DNA from: Ferrimonas sp. YFM
Lineage (GTDB): Bacteria; Pseudomonadota; Gammaproteobacteria; Enterobacterales; Shewanellaceae
Direction: 5' to 3'
Assembly (NCBI RefSeq): GCF_030296015.1
Contig: NZ_AP027368.1
Location: 4,202,839 to 4,266,838, forward strand
Length of the DNA stretch: 64,000 nt
Part shown: positions 38,459-46,429 of the stretch, one piece after another
How positions within the stretch are numbered: position 1 is the stretch's first letter
Layout: each line of letters starts with the position of its first letter
Notes under the pieces: model-generated
Seen by the model: only the letters and a program-made list of their open reading frames with translations
The model's database searches: none
Told to the model about the DNA's origin: nothing
Position numbers and translations under genes: made by a program

Positions 38459-39080
38459 GAATCAACTCCTTCTCAGTTCCGAGGGTGTAAATGTCCAGAG
38501 TCATCACCGCTATGGGGTAGGACTCCACCTGATAATCCACTTTCTGCCAGTAAAACTGCTGAGGCAGAGCTTCCATTTTGCCCAAGACCTTCATAAGGCT
38601 GAAGAACTCCCCTTTCAGCTTCAGGGTCAGCCCGTGCTGATACAGGGAACTGCCCGCCGCCAGAGGCTCTGAGGGATTCGATACCAGAGACACCAGCTCT
38701 ACCCCTGAGGCACTGGTCAGCATCTGCGCCAACACCGAGGGCATCTGCTCTGGCAGAATCAGGCCAATCACCCTGTCTCCCAGGGCTGCCTGAGCCTGTT
38801 CAATCTCCGAGGACAGGGTTTGCAGCCTGTTGCGACTGTCTTCGTTGACGTCCAGAGTCAGGCGATCATTGAGCTCCAGCACCTGGGCCTGAAACTGAGG
38901 CAGCTGACTCTCCAACTGAGCCGTCGAACTTCGCAGTTTTTGCAGCTTCAGCCACATGGGCTCGGCCACCATCAGCAGCCCGATGGCCAGCACCATCACC
39001 TGCAGGGCGCCAAAAATCAGCACCCGCTCCCTGGAGGTCATCGCCTCAAACTGTTGTCTCAACCGATCCAGCTGCTTCAT
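38409..39080 (-). CDS. mshJ: MSHA biogenesis protein MshJ (PilO/GspM-like)
   Basis: A 223-residue bitopic protein with a membrane segment at about 20-42 (VLIFGALQVMVLAIGLLMVA). A coiled coil at about 45-95 and a small C-terminal alpha/beta domain follow. This is the topology of PilO/GspM proteins of the inner-membrane alignment complex. It overlaps mshI2 (four bases) upstream and mshK downstream. Confidence 0.87.
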   Translation of the reverse strand: MKQLDRLRQQFEAMTSRERVLIFGALQVMVLAIGLLMVAEPMWLKLQKLRSSTAQLESQLPQFQAQVLELNDRLTLDVNEDSRNRLQTLSSEIEQAQAALGDRVIGLILPEQMPSVLAQMLTSASGVELVSLVSNPSEPLAAGSSLYQHGLTLKLKGEFFSLMKVLGKMEALPQQFYWQKVDYQVESYPIAVMTLDIYTLGTEKELIRVGTRPRTDFELFSGR

Positions 39081-39679
39081 GGCTTAGCCTCCTCGGTTTC
39101 GATTTCATGCCCCACGGTGAAGGTCACCGGACCGGTGTCGTTACCGCTGATATTGAACTGGCTTAGTGACCGGCCACGCAGAGAGGGCTTAAGGCCAAGC
39201 TGCCCAAGCCACTGAGGCACCGCTGCCGGAGACTGGGCCAACCCCTGCAGCAGGATGCCGCTGTCGGACACACCGAAACGCTGCAGCCACACCTGTTGAT
39301 CACTGCTCTGGGCCAGATCCCGCATCAGGTTGGAGAACCCTGGGTTGGCCATCACACTGCGTCGATCCAGCTCCGCCGCCAACAGGTCCATCGCTTCCAA
39401 CTGGCGCTGGAGTATGTCCACCTGCTGCAGCAATTGTTCATCCGGCTGCCGGGCAGAGACTTCGGCGGTCAGGGTTTTAATCTGCTCTTCGGCCTGGGCC
39501 TGCTGACTCTGCAGCGCCGTCAACTTCGTCTGGGTCTGGCTGGTTTCATAGCTCAGCCAGCCAATCAAACCCGATAGGGCAACCACGGCAACCAGGGTGG
39601 CCGCCAACATGCGATTGAAGCTCAGGCGCAGCTCGACCGGCAGCAGGTCCTCACGGAATAGATTGACTCTATGCTTCAT
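39077..39679 (-). CDS. MSHA biogenesis protein MshI2 (PilN-like)
   Basis: A 200-residue PilN-type protein. The start MKHRVNLFREDLLPVELRL carries the conserved short cytoplasmic peptide (VNLFR) by which PilN proteins bind PilM-like actin-fold partners. A membrane segment follows at about 25-42, then a coiled coil. The start at 39679 overlaps the mshI stop by 11 bases; the open frame upstream to 39703 lies in mshI. It forms the inner-membrane alignment complex with MshI and MshJ. Confidence 0.87.
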   Translation of the reverse strand: MKHRVNLFREDLLPVELRLSFNRMLAATLVAVVALSGLIGWLSYETSQTQTKLTALQSQQAQAEEQIKTLTAEVSARQPDEQLLQQVDILQRQLEAMDLLAAELDRRSVMANPGFSNLMRDLAQSSDQQVWLQRFGVSDSGILLQGLAQSPAAVPQWLGQLGLKPSLRGRSLSQFNISGNDTGPVTFTVGHEIETEEAKP

Positions 39680-40529
39680 CCTGCACCTCCGGAGTCTCCT
39701 CAAGGACCGCCGCGGCGATGCAATTCACCACGTCCCGATCCACTGTGGCGATGGACTCCACCGGCAGTTCGAACAGAGTCTGAATGCGCGGCTCCAGCCA
39801 CTGCTGCAACTCCACCGGCAACAACAGAGAGATGCTGGCAGGCATAGGCATCCTCAACTGACGATCCAGGTAATCCAGGGAACGCTGCAACTCCAGGGTC
39901 AGGGAATCGAACTGCATCTGGCGGGTCAGCTCGTCCTGCTCCTCGGCAAACACCACCCCGTTGATGGGGCGCTGCAGTACGAACTCTCCGCCCACGGACA
40001 CCAGCAGACTCAGCTGATTTTCCCGCAACTGGCCCAGCATAAGGTGAGGACGGTCATCCTTGGGCATCAGGTTGGTCAGGGCGATCTCCTCGATGGTGAT
40101 CAGCTCAATCTTCACCTTGAGGCTGTTCAGCAGGGTCACCAGAGGCTGAACCTTGCGGCGATCGGCCACCACCACCTGCAGCTTCTTGGGGCCAGCAGGC
40201 TGAACCTTCAGCTCGAAGTAATCGATCTGCTGATGCTCTAAAGGGGTCGAGGAAAGGTCTTTGACCGACCAGGTCAAGGCGGCCACCAGCTCAGACTCGT
40301 CCACATTGGGGCGGTCCACGGTGATCACTTCGTAGCAATCGGAAGAGAGCAATAAACGGAAGGTTTTCTGGCTCTTGGGCAGCTGGTTCAGTACAGCACG
40401 CCACCCCTCGACGCTCTCGACAGACACAGGAGAAAGGCGCAATTCCTTAGCGGCCAAATGGCACAGATTGCCTGATAAATATCCACCAATGTAAATCGGC
40501 TCTTGAGACCGATTGGAAAATATCCCCAT
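39669..40529 (-). CDS. mshI: MSHA biogenesis protein MshI (PilM-like)
   Basis: A 286-residue cytoplasmic protein with an actin-like/PilM organisation. The region RLLLSSDCYEVITVDRPNV at about 58-76 and the later hydrophobic strand set are typical of MshI. It is expected to bind the VNLFR peptide of the MshI2 protein encoded next. It is the first gene of the MSHA structural operon, with a sigma-70-like promoter at 40584-40612 and a 5' leader of about 50 bases. Confidence 0.88.
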   Translation of the reverse strand: MGIFSNRSQEPIYIGGYLSGNLCHLAAKELRLSPVSVESVEGWRAVLNQLPKSQKTFRLLLSSDCYEVITVDRPNVDESELVAALTWSVKDLSSTPLEHQQIDYFELKVQPAGPKKLQVVVADRRKVQPLVTLLNSLKVKIELITIEEIALTNLMPKDDRPHLMLGQLRENQLSLLVSVGGEFVLQRPINGVVFAEEQDELTRQMQFDSLTLELQRSLDYLDRQLRMPMPASISLLLPVELQQWLEPRIQTLFELPVESIATVDRDVVNCIAAAVLEETPEVQDEA

Positions 40530-40583
40530 AAACCCGCCAGTTGAAGATTATTTGAATTAGGTTATTTAGCAACGCTTTTAGTA

Positions 40584-40612
40584 TATATACGTGTGCGGCA
40601 ATAGTATCACAA
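40584..40612 (-). promoter_or_regulatory. mshI: Probable sigma-70 promoter of the MSHA operon
   Basis: On the minus strand TTGTGA is followed after 17 bases by TATATA, embedded in the AT-rich run TATATATACTAAAA. This lies about 55 bases before the mshI start and after the csrD stop, so the operon can be transcribed apart from csrD. Confidence 0.5.
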
Positions 40613-40662
40613 GACCTAATGCTAACCATCATTCCTGTCAGAAATGCGTCAGTGTCAAAAAA

Positions 40663-42576
40663 TCAGAACGCCTGCTTCAATGCATCCAGATCATCACTGG
40701 CTTTTCCGGCCAGCGCGCCCTGATATCCAACCACATCAAGCTCTTCCAAGCGCTCCCGTTCCTCCTCCAGCTCAACCCCTTCCGCCAGGATAATCACCTT
40801 AGCCTGCTCCAGGCTATTCACCACACTGCCGATATACAGTTGATTCTCCGGACGAAGATGGACTCTTTGAGCAAGACTGTTGTGAAGTTTGATCAGGTCC
40901 ACACCGAATCGCTCCACATAGTCCAGCTTCTCCACCGATTGACCAACACCGTCCACCGCCAGCAGGCAATCCACCGATTTCAGCTGACTCAAAGGCTGCT
41001 CCAACTGATCCGCCTGGGTCACCAGCTCACGCTCATTGATCTCCAGAATCAGCTGCTGGCGACGGCTGCTGTAACTGGCCAGCAGCATCTTCAGCCGCTT
41101 GATGAAGCGTTCGTGCAGCAGGGACTCCGCGGAGATATTCAGGGAAACCCGCACAGGCCAGTCGTGATCCCGCAATTTACGCAGGGCGATCTCCACCAGC
41201 CTCAGTTCAATCTGAGGGATCAGGCCGCAGCGCCAGGCCATGGTGCGATACAGGGTGGCACGCAGCAGCTCGCCCTGGGGAGAACGCATTCGGCTGAACA
41301 CCTCCAGGTGTGCCAGCTCCCCCTTCTGAGTCAGAACCGGTGCCATAAACAGCACCAGCCCGTCTCTGGCCAGCGCATTCTCGATCATGCTGCGCCAGCG
41401 TACCGAGCCCTGAGCCAGCTCCCGGTCCACCGCGCCTTTGTCGTACATGAACCAGCCGCTCTCTCCTTGCAGCAGCGCCGCTTTCAGCGCCATCTCCGCT
41501 TCGGTCATCACCTGGTCCGGCGTATCACCCCGGTTGTAGTAGGCAACACCGATGTAGATCAGCTCATCCCGATACACCCCTTTGGGCAGGGTGATCATCT
41601 CGATGCACTTCATCAACTTGGAGACCAGCCCCTCGCACTCCTTCAGGGGAAGCTGAGGCACCATCAGTGCCAGCTCCAGGGAGTTGCGACTGGCAAACAC
41701 CGTATCGAAGTGCTCGGCAATCAACGGGCGGGCCAGCTCGATAAACTGGCGCTTCACCTTCTTGCGCTCAGCCACCGGCAAGCCTTCGAGACCGGTAAAC
41801 TGCAGCAGAGCCACCATCCCCTGCTGGGTGATCTCGTCACCTTCGGCCTGGGCCTGCAGTCGGTGCTCGAAGAAGGAACGGTTGCCGATGCCCAGCTCGG
41901 CATCCAGGAAGGTGTTAGCCCGAATGAAGTGATCCAGCTTGCGCTTGGCGGCCTTTTCCGCCTGCCAGGCGCGATGAAGTTTGCCCAAGGCCTTGGCCAC
42001 ACTGATGGGGCGCTCCGCCCTGTTACGTGTGGCTGCGGCTCCCCATTCGCCCTCGAGAATTCGCCGCCCCCGGGCCGCCAGCAGTTCCACCCCGTTCATC
42101 TCCCGGGTCAGCCAGAAGTAACCGATGAGCACCATGGCCAGAGACGCCAGCAAACCGGCGCCGATCACCACCCATTCCCGGGCGGTGAACCCCATTAGGA
42201 TCTGCGGTGCCGGCATCACCACCTTCATGCTGACGTCATTGGACAGGCGCACCTCGAAGTGACTCTGATGACGCTGCAAAGGATAGGGAGCCTGCCATTG
42301 ATAAAGGTCGCTACCGTCCCGCTCAAGGCGGAAACGGGAAAATTCGTAGCTCACCAGAAGGTCTGGCAGCCAGCGGTCCAGGGCGGACAGATCCGAATTG
42401 CGGAAAAACTGGCGCTCCATGGTCGCAGCCAGAGCTTCGACGTTCTGTTGCTGATTGCGGTTAGCGTGGGAAAACGCCGCGGTCCACGCACTGACCATCA
42501 GCGCGAATACCACGATGCTCAGTGAAGCTACCCAAAAGGAGAGCAGTCGTTGGGTCTGTTCCCTGGTTGTTGTCAT
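40663..42576 (-). CDS. csrD: Degenerate GGDEF/EAL regulatory protein CsrD (MshH)
   Basis: A 637-residue inner-membrane protein. It has a membrane segment at about 12-32, a periplasmic part to about 130, a second membrane segment (VVIGAGLLASLAMVLIGYFW), a GGDEF-like domain at about 225-380 and an EAL-like domain at about 390-630. The GGDEF signature is replaced by RNSLE in SRNSLELALMV, and the EAL site reads LEVFSRM, so neither enzyme activity is expected. In E. coli CsrD targets the sRNAs CsrB/CsrC for RNase E decay. It lies upstream of mshI, as mshH does in Vibrio and Shewanella. The start at 42576 is chosen over an upstream frame extension. Confidence 0.92.
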   Translation of the reverse strand: MTTTREQTQRLLSFWVASLSIVVFALMVSAWTAAFSHANRNQQQNVEALAATMERQFFRNSDLSALDRWLPDLLVSYEFSRFRLERDGSDLYQWQAPYPLQRHQSHFEVRLSNDVSMKVVMPAPQILMGFTAREWVVIGAGLLASLAMVLIGYFWLTREMNGVELLAARGRRILEGEWGAAATRNRAERPISVAKALGKLHRAWQAEKAAKRKLDHFIRANTFLDAELGIGNRSFFEHRLQAQAEGDEITQQGMVALLQFTGLEGLPVAERKKVKRQFIELARPLIAEHFDTVFASRNSLELALMVPQLPLKECEGLVSKLMKCIEMITLPKGVYRDELIYIGVAYYNRGDTPDQVMTEAEMALKAALLQGESGWFMYDKGAVDRELAQGSVRWRSMIENALARDGLVLFMAPVLTQKGELAHLEVFSRMRSPQGELLRATLYRTMAWRCGLIPQIELRLVEIALRKLRDHDWPVRVSLNISAESLLHERFIKRLKMLLASYSSRRQQLILEINERELVTQADQLEQPLSQLKSVDCLLAVDGVGQSVEKLDYVERFGVDLIKLHNSLAQRVHLRPENQLYIGSVVNSLEQAKVIILAEGVELEEERERLEELDVVGYQGALAGKASDDLDALKQAF

Positions 42577-42809
42577 TGACGCCCCTGTCAGGCCCGGTCT
42601 TCTGTTGCCGGGCTTAATCACTTTGATACTGTCTATGGCACTTGGCAGGAGTGGCTGTACTCCGCCCATTTTTGCCTAAGTTACCGCAATGCGGCGGGAA
42701 TCCCTACTCAAATGTAACGGAAAGTGTCGCCCTTGAAGCCAGAAATTAGAGCCGTTAAACAGGAAGGTCGTCCCTGAGAAACGGCCCCTTTAACCTTTTG
42801 CCGTTCAAA

Positions 42810-43229
42810 TTACACCGACACCTGCAACCTGACCTCCACATTTCCCCGGGTGGCATTGGAGTAGGGACACACCTGATGGGCCTTTTCAGTGAGGGCATTC
42901 GCCGCCCCCTGATCCAGGCCGGGAAGGTGAATGTACAGATCGATATCCAGGCCAAATCCGCCGGGTATCTGGCCTATGCCCACTTCGGCGCGAATGTTGG
43001 TATCGTCGGGAATCTCCATCCCCTCCTGGCCAGCGACAAACTTGAGCGCCCCAATGAAGCAGGCGGAGTAGCCCGCAGCGAAAAGTTGTTCCGGATTGGT
43101 GGCACGACCGCCTGCGCCCCCAAGCTCCTTGGGCGTCGCCAGAGGCAGGTCGAGCAGACCGTCACTGGAGCGGGCATAGCCGTCCCGACCGCCCGTTGTG
43201 GTCACACTTGCCTTATAAAGCACATCCAT
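42810..43229 (-). CDS. ohr: Organic hydroperoxide resistance protein Ohr
   Basis: A 139-residue thiol peroxidase of the Ohr/OsmC family that reduces fatty-acid and other organic hydroperoxides. The two catalytic cysteines are in AAGYSACFIGAL (about residue 60) and HQVCPYSNATRGN (about 123), and the conserved Arg lies in GRDGYARS. The ribosome binding site CAGGAGGC precedes the ATG. No OhrR regulator is encoded next to it. It lies in accessory DNA between csrD and ssb, and the 442-base gap upstream holds regulatory-looking repeats. Confidence 0.95.
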   Translation of the reverse strand: MDVLYKASVTTTGGRDGYARSSDGLLDLPLATPKELGGAGGRATNPEQLFAAGYSACFIGALKFVAGQEGMEIPDDTNIRAEVGIGQIPGGFGLDIDLYIHLPGLDQGAANALTEKAHQVCPYSNATRGNVEVRLQVSV

Positions 43230-43344
43230 AAAGGTCGCCTCCTGTTCAGAGAAAATGCGGCCCAGTTCAACAGGCCGCCGCCTCTAAGGGTAGGCTTGAA
43301 TGGCCACCAACAGGTGACCAAGGGAGAATTTAACTGAAGAGAGG

Positions 43345-43507
43345 GGAACACTCCCCAGCTGCGCGTTTCTTTCAACAAACAGGCAAATGAGAAAGGGATA
43401 TATGCAATTCCCGCCCAGCAGTCACCCCATCCGCGGCAGGCAGTCCGCATTAAGGGGGAGCAGGCACCCGACCAATAGGGCACCGGGGCTCAGTGGGGAG
43501 TGTTCCA
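43345..43507. repeat. 13-bp perfect inverted repeat pair, 136 bp apart
   Basis: GGAACACTCCCCA at 43345-43357 and its exact reverse complement at 43494-43506 bound a 136-base segment in the gene-free gap 43230-43671. No convincing ORF lies inside. It could be a small non-autonomous element, a structured RNA or chance. Apart from the dyad at 43567-43605, nothing else is recognisable in this gap. Confidence 0.5.
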
Positions 43508-43566
43508 TGTCGCCTAACCTGAGATTGAAAAGCGACAAACCAAGGCTACGCCCAGACAATACGAAT

Positions 43567-43605
43567 AACAATGGTTATCATTATGAAATGGCATGTTAAC
43601 CATTG
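43567..43605. promoter_or_regulatory. Fur-box-like sequence inside a larger dyad
   Basis: AACAATGGTTATCATTATG (43567-43585) matches 14 of 19 positions of the classic Fur consensus. CAATGGTTA at 43569-43577 also pairs with TAACCATTG at 43597-43605, so a 9-bp stem with a 19-base spacer is an alternative. It lies about 340 bases upstream of ohr and just after the stop of the 441-residue gene. Confidence 0.4.
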
Positions 43606-43671
43606 ATTTTGGGATCCACTCCGCAATTTCTCTTAAGAGACAATAACCTGAACGAGCCCCCACCGATTCAA

Positions 43672-44997
43672 TCAGGGCTGACGATGAGACAACTGTGCCA
43701 CCCGCTCCTGAATGCAACTGCAATAACACTGATGCTCATACCAGTTGGCCACGTTGATGGAGTGCACCCACGCAAAGATTCGCCACTGCTTCCACAGTGC
43801 CGGGTAGAGGGTCTCCCGATCGGTTTTGTGTGTCTGATACAGCGTCTTGGCACTGACGCTGATGCCAAACTTCTGTCGCAACCTGTTGGACAACTCGGTG
43901 GCCATGCTTGCCTTCTGATCATCACCGCCTGAGAACACCGGCAAGTCCAGCCTGTCTCGCTGACCGAAGAGGAACAGATGGAACTGCAGGGCGCAGGTCA
44001 TGGAGAGCATCTTGCCGAAGCGATACTCGCGACCCTGTTCATCCACAAACAGCTGCCGGGAATAGTCCGAGGCAACATACTCCAGTAACTTGGCCAAAGA
44101 TTGGCGAGACCGCTCCATGGTTGTGATGGGCACCACAGTCATGGCGGAGCCCTCCGCCGCTGGCCCGGAAAACAGCGAGCGGATCAGCCGCTGACCTGCA
44201 GAGGTTTCCATCAGCGCCATATCGACGGTCAGTTTGCGGCTGGTGTGCGTGAGGGGGGTGGACTTACCATCAATCAACAGCTCAGAGTTGAGATCGATAG
44301 CCTCCTCCTTGATGCCAAAGCGAAACTCGGTCTCCCACACCTTATGGGCCACAGTCAGAAACTCCCGCCATAAAGCCAGCCGGATTATCGGCTGGGCAAA
44401 GTGGTCCGGCACATCATCTCGACATTGAATCGCTTCGGTGCGCAGAAAGCCTTCGCTGACAGCAAAGCTGAGCAGCTTCAGGGAGGCCAGCGGGTCAGAG
44501 ACCAGGTAGGCGTTCATCACCAGATCCAGCAAATACTCCGGCGGTACCTCGGTGGGACTCAGTTCCGGGTCCTGCAGAAGCTCATAACACAGCTGCTCAA
44601 CCAGAGAGAACTCCAGGCCAATCCGCTCAGTCAGCGCTTGCAGCAAACTGCGCACCAGGGCACGGCGAAAGTCAGCGTTATATTCCTGGAAAGCTTTCAC
44701 CTTCTGCTCATCAATCCCGGTGCTGCCCGAGGCGTTAGCCGTCATAAACTCCCGCCAGTCCGTCGCCTTCCCATGCAGCTCGCAGGCCTCGGTCTGGAAC
44801 AAGCACAACACATAATGGGCCAGATAGGGCCGGTGACTGTCCGGCTGCGCTTCCAGTTTCCGCGTAAGCCGGTCTGTAAGCTTTAGCAACCAGGCGTAGC
44901 GATCCGGGTCCCGCTCCGGTGACAGGCGGGTCTGGGCTGACACCAACAGATCCAGTGCATGGTGGACCCCCATGGCCCTGCGGTCGATTCTTGGCAT
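43672..44997 (-). CDS. Hypothetical protein, 441 residues, accessory island
   Basis: I do not recognise this protein. It looks cytoplasmic and soluble, with no signal peptide or membrane segment. It is mostly helical, with Leu-rich segments (RSLLQALTERIGLEFSLVEQ) at about 135-155 and a C-terminal Cys patch (CYCSC). The ATG at 44997 is preferred to the GTG at 45006. The start region has a good promoter (TTGCTG, 16 bases, TACAAT) whose -10 lies inside the dyad GGTACA...TGTACC. It is divergent from two small genes at 45100-45644 that probably belong to the same accessory island. Confidence 0.6.
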   Translation of the reverse strand: MPRIDRRAMGVHHALDLLVSAQTRLSPERDPDRYAWLLKLTDRLTRKLEAQPDSHRPYLAHYVLCLFQTEACELHGKATDWREFMTANASGSTGIDEQKVKAFQEYNADFRRALVRSLLQALTERIGLEFSLVEQLCYELLQDPELSPTEVPPEYLLDLVMNAYLVSDPLASLKLLSFAVSEGFLRTEAIQCRDDVPDHFAQPIIRLALWREFLTVAHKVWETEFRFGIKEEAIDLNSELLIDGKSTPLTHTSRKLTVDMALMETSAGQRLIRSLFSGPAAEGSAMTVVPITTMERSRQSLAKLLEYVASDYSRQLFVDEQGREYRFGKMLSMTCALQFHLFLFGQRDRLDLPVFSGGDDQKASMATELSNRLRQKFGISVSAKTLYQTHKTDRETLYPALWKQWRIFAWVHSINVANWYEHQCYCSCIQERVAQLSHRQP

Positions 44998-45016
44998 GGC
45001 AAACACTTCCCATTTT

Positions 45017-45055
45017 GGTACACCACAATTGTACCTTTCAAGGATTGTGCAGCAA
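45017..45055 (-). promoter_or_regulatory. Promoter with overlapping operator-like dyad (accessory island)
   Basis: On the minus strand -35 TTGCTG (45055-45050) and -10 TACAAT (45033-45028) are 16 bases apart. The -10 lies inside the palindrome GGTACA-CCACAAT-TGTACC at 45017-45035. This arrangement suggests repression of the 441-residue gene, and perhaps shared control with the divergent small genes. Confidence 0.5.
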
Positions 45056-45099
45056 TTTTATCCTGATTTCATCGATTTAGTCAGCTCTTGGAGCAGCAG

Positions 45100-45303
45100 A
45101 TGAAATACAGCAGAGAACCCAGCATCGCCGCCCTGGTGAAACAGTTCATCGCCAAGGGCTGGACCTTCAGAAAGGGGCGCAAACACGGCAAGCTGATTAC
45201 CCCCTGGGGCAAGGTGGCGGTCATTCCCGCCACCCCGAGCGACCGCCGCGCCTATCTCAACCTGCGGAGCCAACTGCGCCGCATGGAAGCCACTCCTTGT
45301 TAA
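45100..45303 (+). CDS. Small basic protein, HicA-like fold suspected
   Basis: A 67-residue basic protein (MKYSREPSIAALVKQFIAKG). The pattern VKQFIAKGWTFRKGRKHGKL followed by ITPWGKVAVIPATPSD resembles the HicA toxin layout, in which a helix and 'GW' are followed by Gly-Lys-His and a beta-strand ending in a proline. No HicB antitoxin is encoded next to it, so a toxin role is not established. The ATG at 45100 has a good ribosome binding site (TTGGAG, six bases away); a TTG at 45088 is less likely. It lies 26 bases upstream of the Ala/Gly-rich gene and is probably co-transcribed with it. Confidence 0.6.
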   Translation: MKYSREPSIAALVKQFIAKGWTFRKGRKHGKLITPWGKVAVIPATPSDRRAYLNLRSQLRRMEATPC

Positions 45304-45329
45304 TGCCACCAAGCCAAAGAGGAACTCTT

Positions 45330-45644
45330 ATGTCTAAACCATCATCCGTTATTGGTGCTGCCGGCGTCACCGCCACAGCGGGTACCGCAGCCTCCACCGC
45401 TTCCGCCGTTGCCGGGGGCTCGGCGGCCACCATCATGTCGGCCACCGCTGGCACCACCGGGGCCGCAGTGGCCTCAACTCTGGGGGCAGCGGGTACCTCA
45501 GGTGCCGCCGCCATCTCCTCGGGCATGGCGACCGCAGGAGGCCTGGTTGGAGGAGGCATGGCCACCGGCGCCGTGGTTACCGCCGCCGCGCCTGTGGCAC
45601 TGGTTGCCGCAGTCGCCTGGGGCATCAGCAAACTCTGGGATTGA
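45330..45644 (+). CDS. Ala/Gly-rich glycine-zipper protein
   Basis: A 104-residue protein made almost entirely of Ala, Gly, Ser, Thr and Val, with GxxxG-type spacing throughout (for example AGGLVGGGMATGAVVTAAAP). It ends in a hydrophobic helix with an aromatic close (VALVAAVAWGISKLWD). There is no typical signal peptide and no double-glycine leader of the kind seen at 52406-52734. Such glycine-zipper proteins often oligomerise in membranes. The function is unknown. The ATG at 45330 follows AAGAGGAACTCTT. A strong terminator follows, shared with ssb. Confidence 0.65.
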   Translation: MSKPSSVIGAAGVTATAGTAASTASAVAGGSAATIMSATAGTTGAAVASTLGAAGTSGAAAISSGMATAGGLVGGGMATGAVVTAAAPVALVAAVAWGISKLWD

Positions 45645-45655
45645 GCGCCGCAACG

Positions 45656-45685
45656 AAAAAGCCCCGTCAGTGACGGGGCTTTTTG
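45656..45685. terminator. Bidirectional intrinsic terminator between Ala/Gly-rich gene and ssb
   Basis: AAAAAGCCCCGTCA-G-TGACGGGGCTTTTT, a nearly perfect palindrome with A- and T-runs on both sides, between the convergent genes at 45644 and 45712. Confidence 0.92.
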
Positions 45686-45711
45686 ATATTCGCTAGGAAA
45701 CCGGGCCGGTT

Positions 45712-46365
45712 TTAGAACGGGATATCGTCGTCCCAACCGTCGTCCAGATCCGGGGTGTAGCTCTGCTGCTGGTTCTGCTGCTGAGGTGCGGCAGGCTTTT
45801 GCTGAGGCGCTGCAGCGGCAGGCTTCTGCTGAGGGGCTGCCTGACGGGGAGCAGACTGCTGCTGACCGTAGCCACCACCTTGCTGCTGGCCACCCTGGAA
45901 GCCACCACTTTGCTGGCCACCCTGGAAGCCACCGCTTTGCTGGCCACCCTGGAAGCCACCGCTTTGCTGGCCGCCCTGGAAGCCGCCACTTTGCTGGCCA
46001 CCCTGGAAACCGCCGCCTTGCTGGCCGCCACGGGAATCCAGCATCTGCATCTCTTCCGCAACCACTTCGGTGGTGTAACGGTCCTGGCCGTTGTTGTCCT
46101 GCCACTTACGAGTTTGCAGTTTGCCTTCCAGGTAAACCTTGGAGCCCTTGCGCAGGTACTCACCGGCGATCTCGGCCAGACGACGGAACATCACAACACG
46201 GTGCCACTCAGTACGCTCCTGCTGCTGACCCTGCTGGTCTTTCCAGGTTTCACTGGTTGCTACGGTGATGTTCGCCACGGCATTACCGTTTGGCATGTAA
46301 CGAACCTCGGGATCCTGTCCCAGGTTACCAACGAGAATCACTTTATTGACGCCACGGCTGGCCAT
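45712..46365 (-). CDS. ssb: Single-stranded DNA-binding protein
   Basis: A 217-residue SSB. The OB-fold lies at residues 1-112 ([20 protein letters not shown]). A Gly/Gln-rich linker follows, with five copies of GGFQGGQQ(S) encoded by a 27-bp DNA tandem repeat at about 45890-46025. The acidic tip DDDIPF recruits replication and repair partners. The start at 46365 has GGAGACAACG before the ATG. The linker is longer than in E. coli SSB (178 residues). The frame is open further upstream to 46401 without a better start. Confidence 0.97.
   Translation of the reverse strand: MASRGVNKVILVGNLGQDPEVRYMPNGNAVANITVATSETWKDQQGQQQERTEWHRVVMFRRLAEIAGEYLRKGSKVYLEGKLQTRKWQDNNGQDRYTTEVVAEEMQMLDSRGGQQGGGFQGGQQSGGFQGGQQSGGFQGGQQSGGFQGGQQSGGFQGGQQQGGGYGQQQSAPRQAAPQQKPAAAAPQQKPAAPQQQNQQQSYTPDLDDGWDDDIPF
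45890..46025. repeat. ssb: 27-bp tandem repeat in the ssb linker
   Basis: Five imperfect copies of a 27-base unit (for example GCCACCGCTTTGCTGGCCAC, then CCTGGAA) encode GGFQGGQQS. Copies differ by one to a few bases, mostly silently. Confidence 0.9.
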
Positions 46366-46429
46366 CGTTGTCTCCAATGTTGAACTTGTTGTAATCGGCA
46401 AAGGTTACCACAGCACAGGGCCGGAATCA

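Noticed and set aside
43202-43483. 93-codon minus-strand frame upstream of ohr.
   Set aside because: It overlaps the ohr start in another frame, has unusual Trp/Cys content and no ribosome binding site; more likely non-coding.
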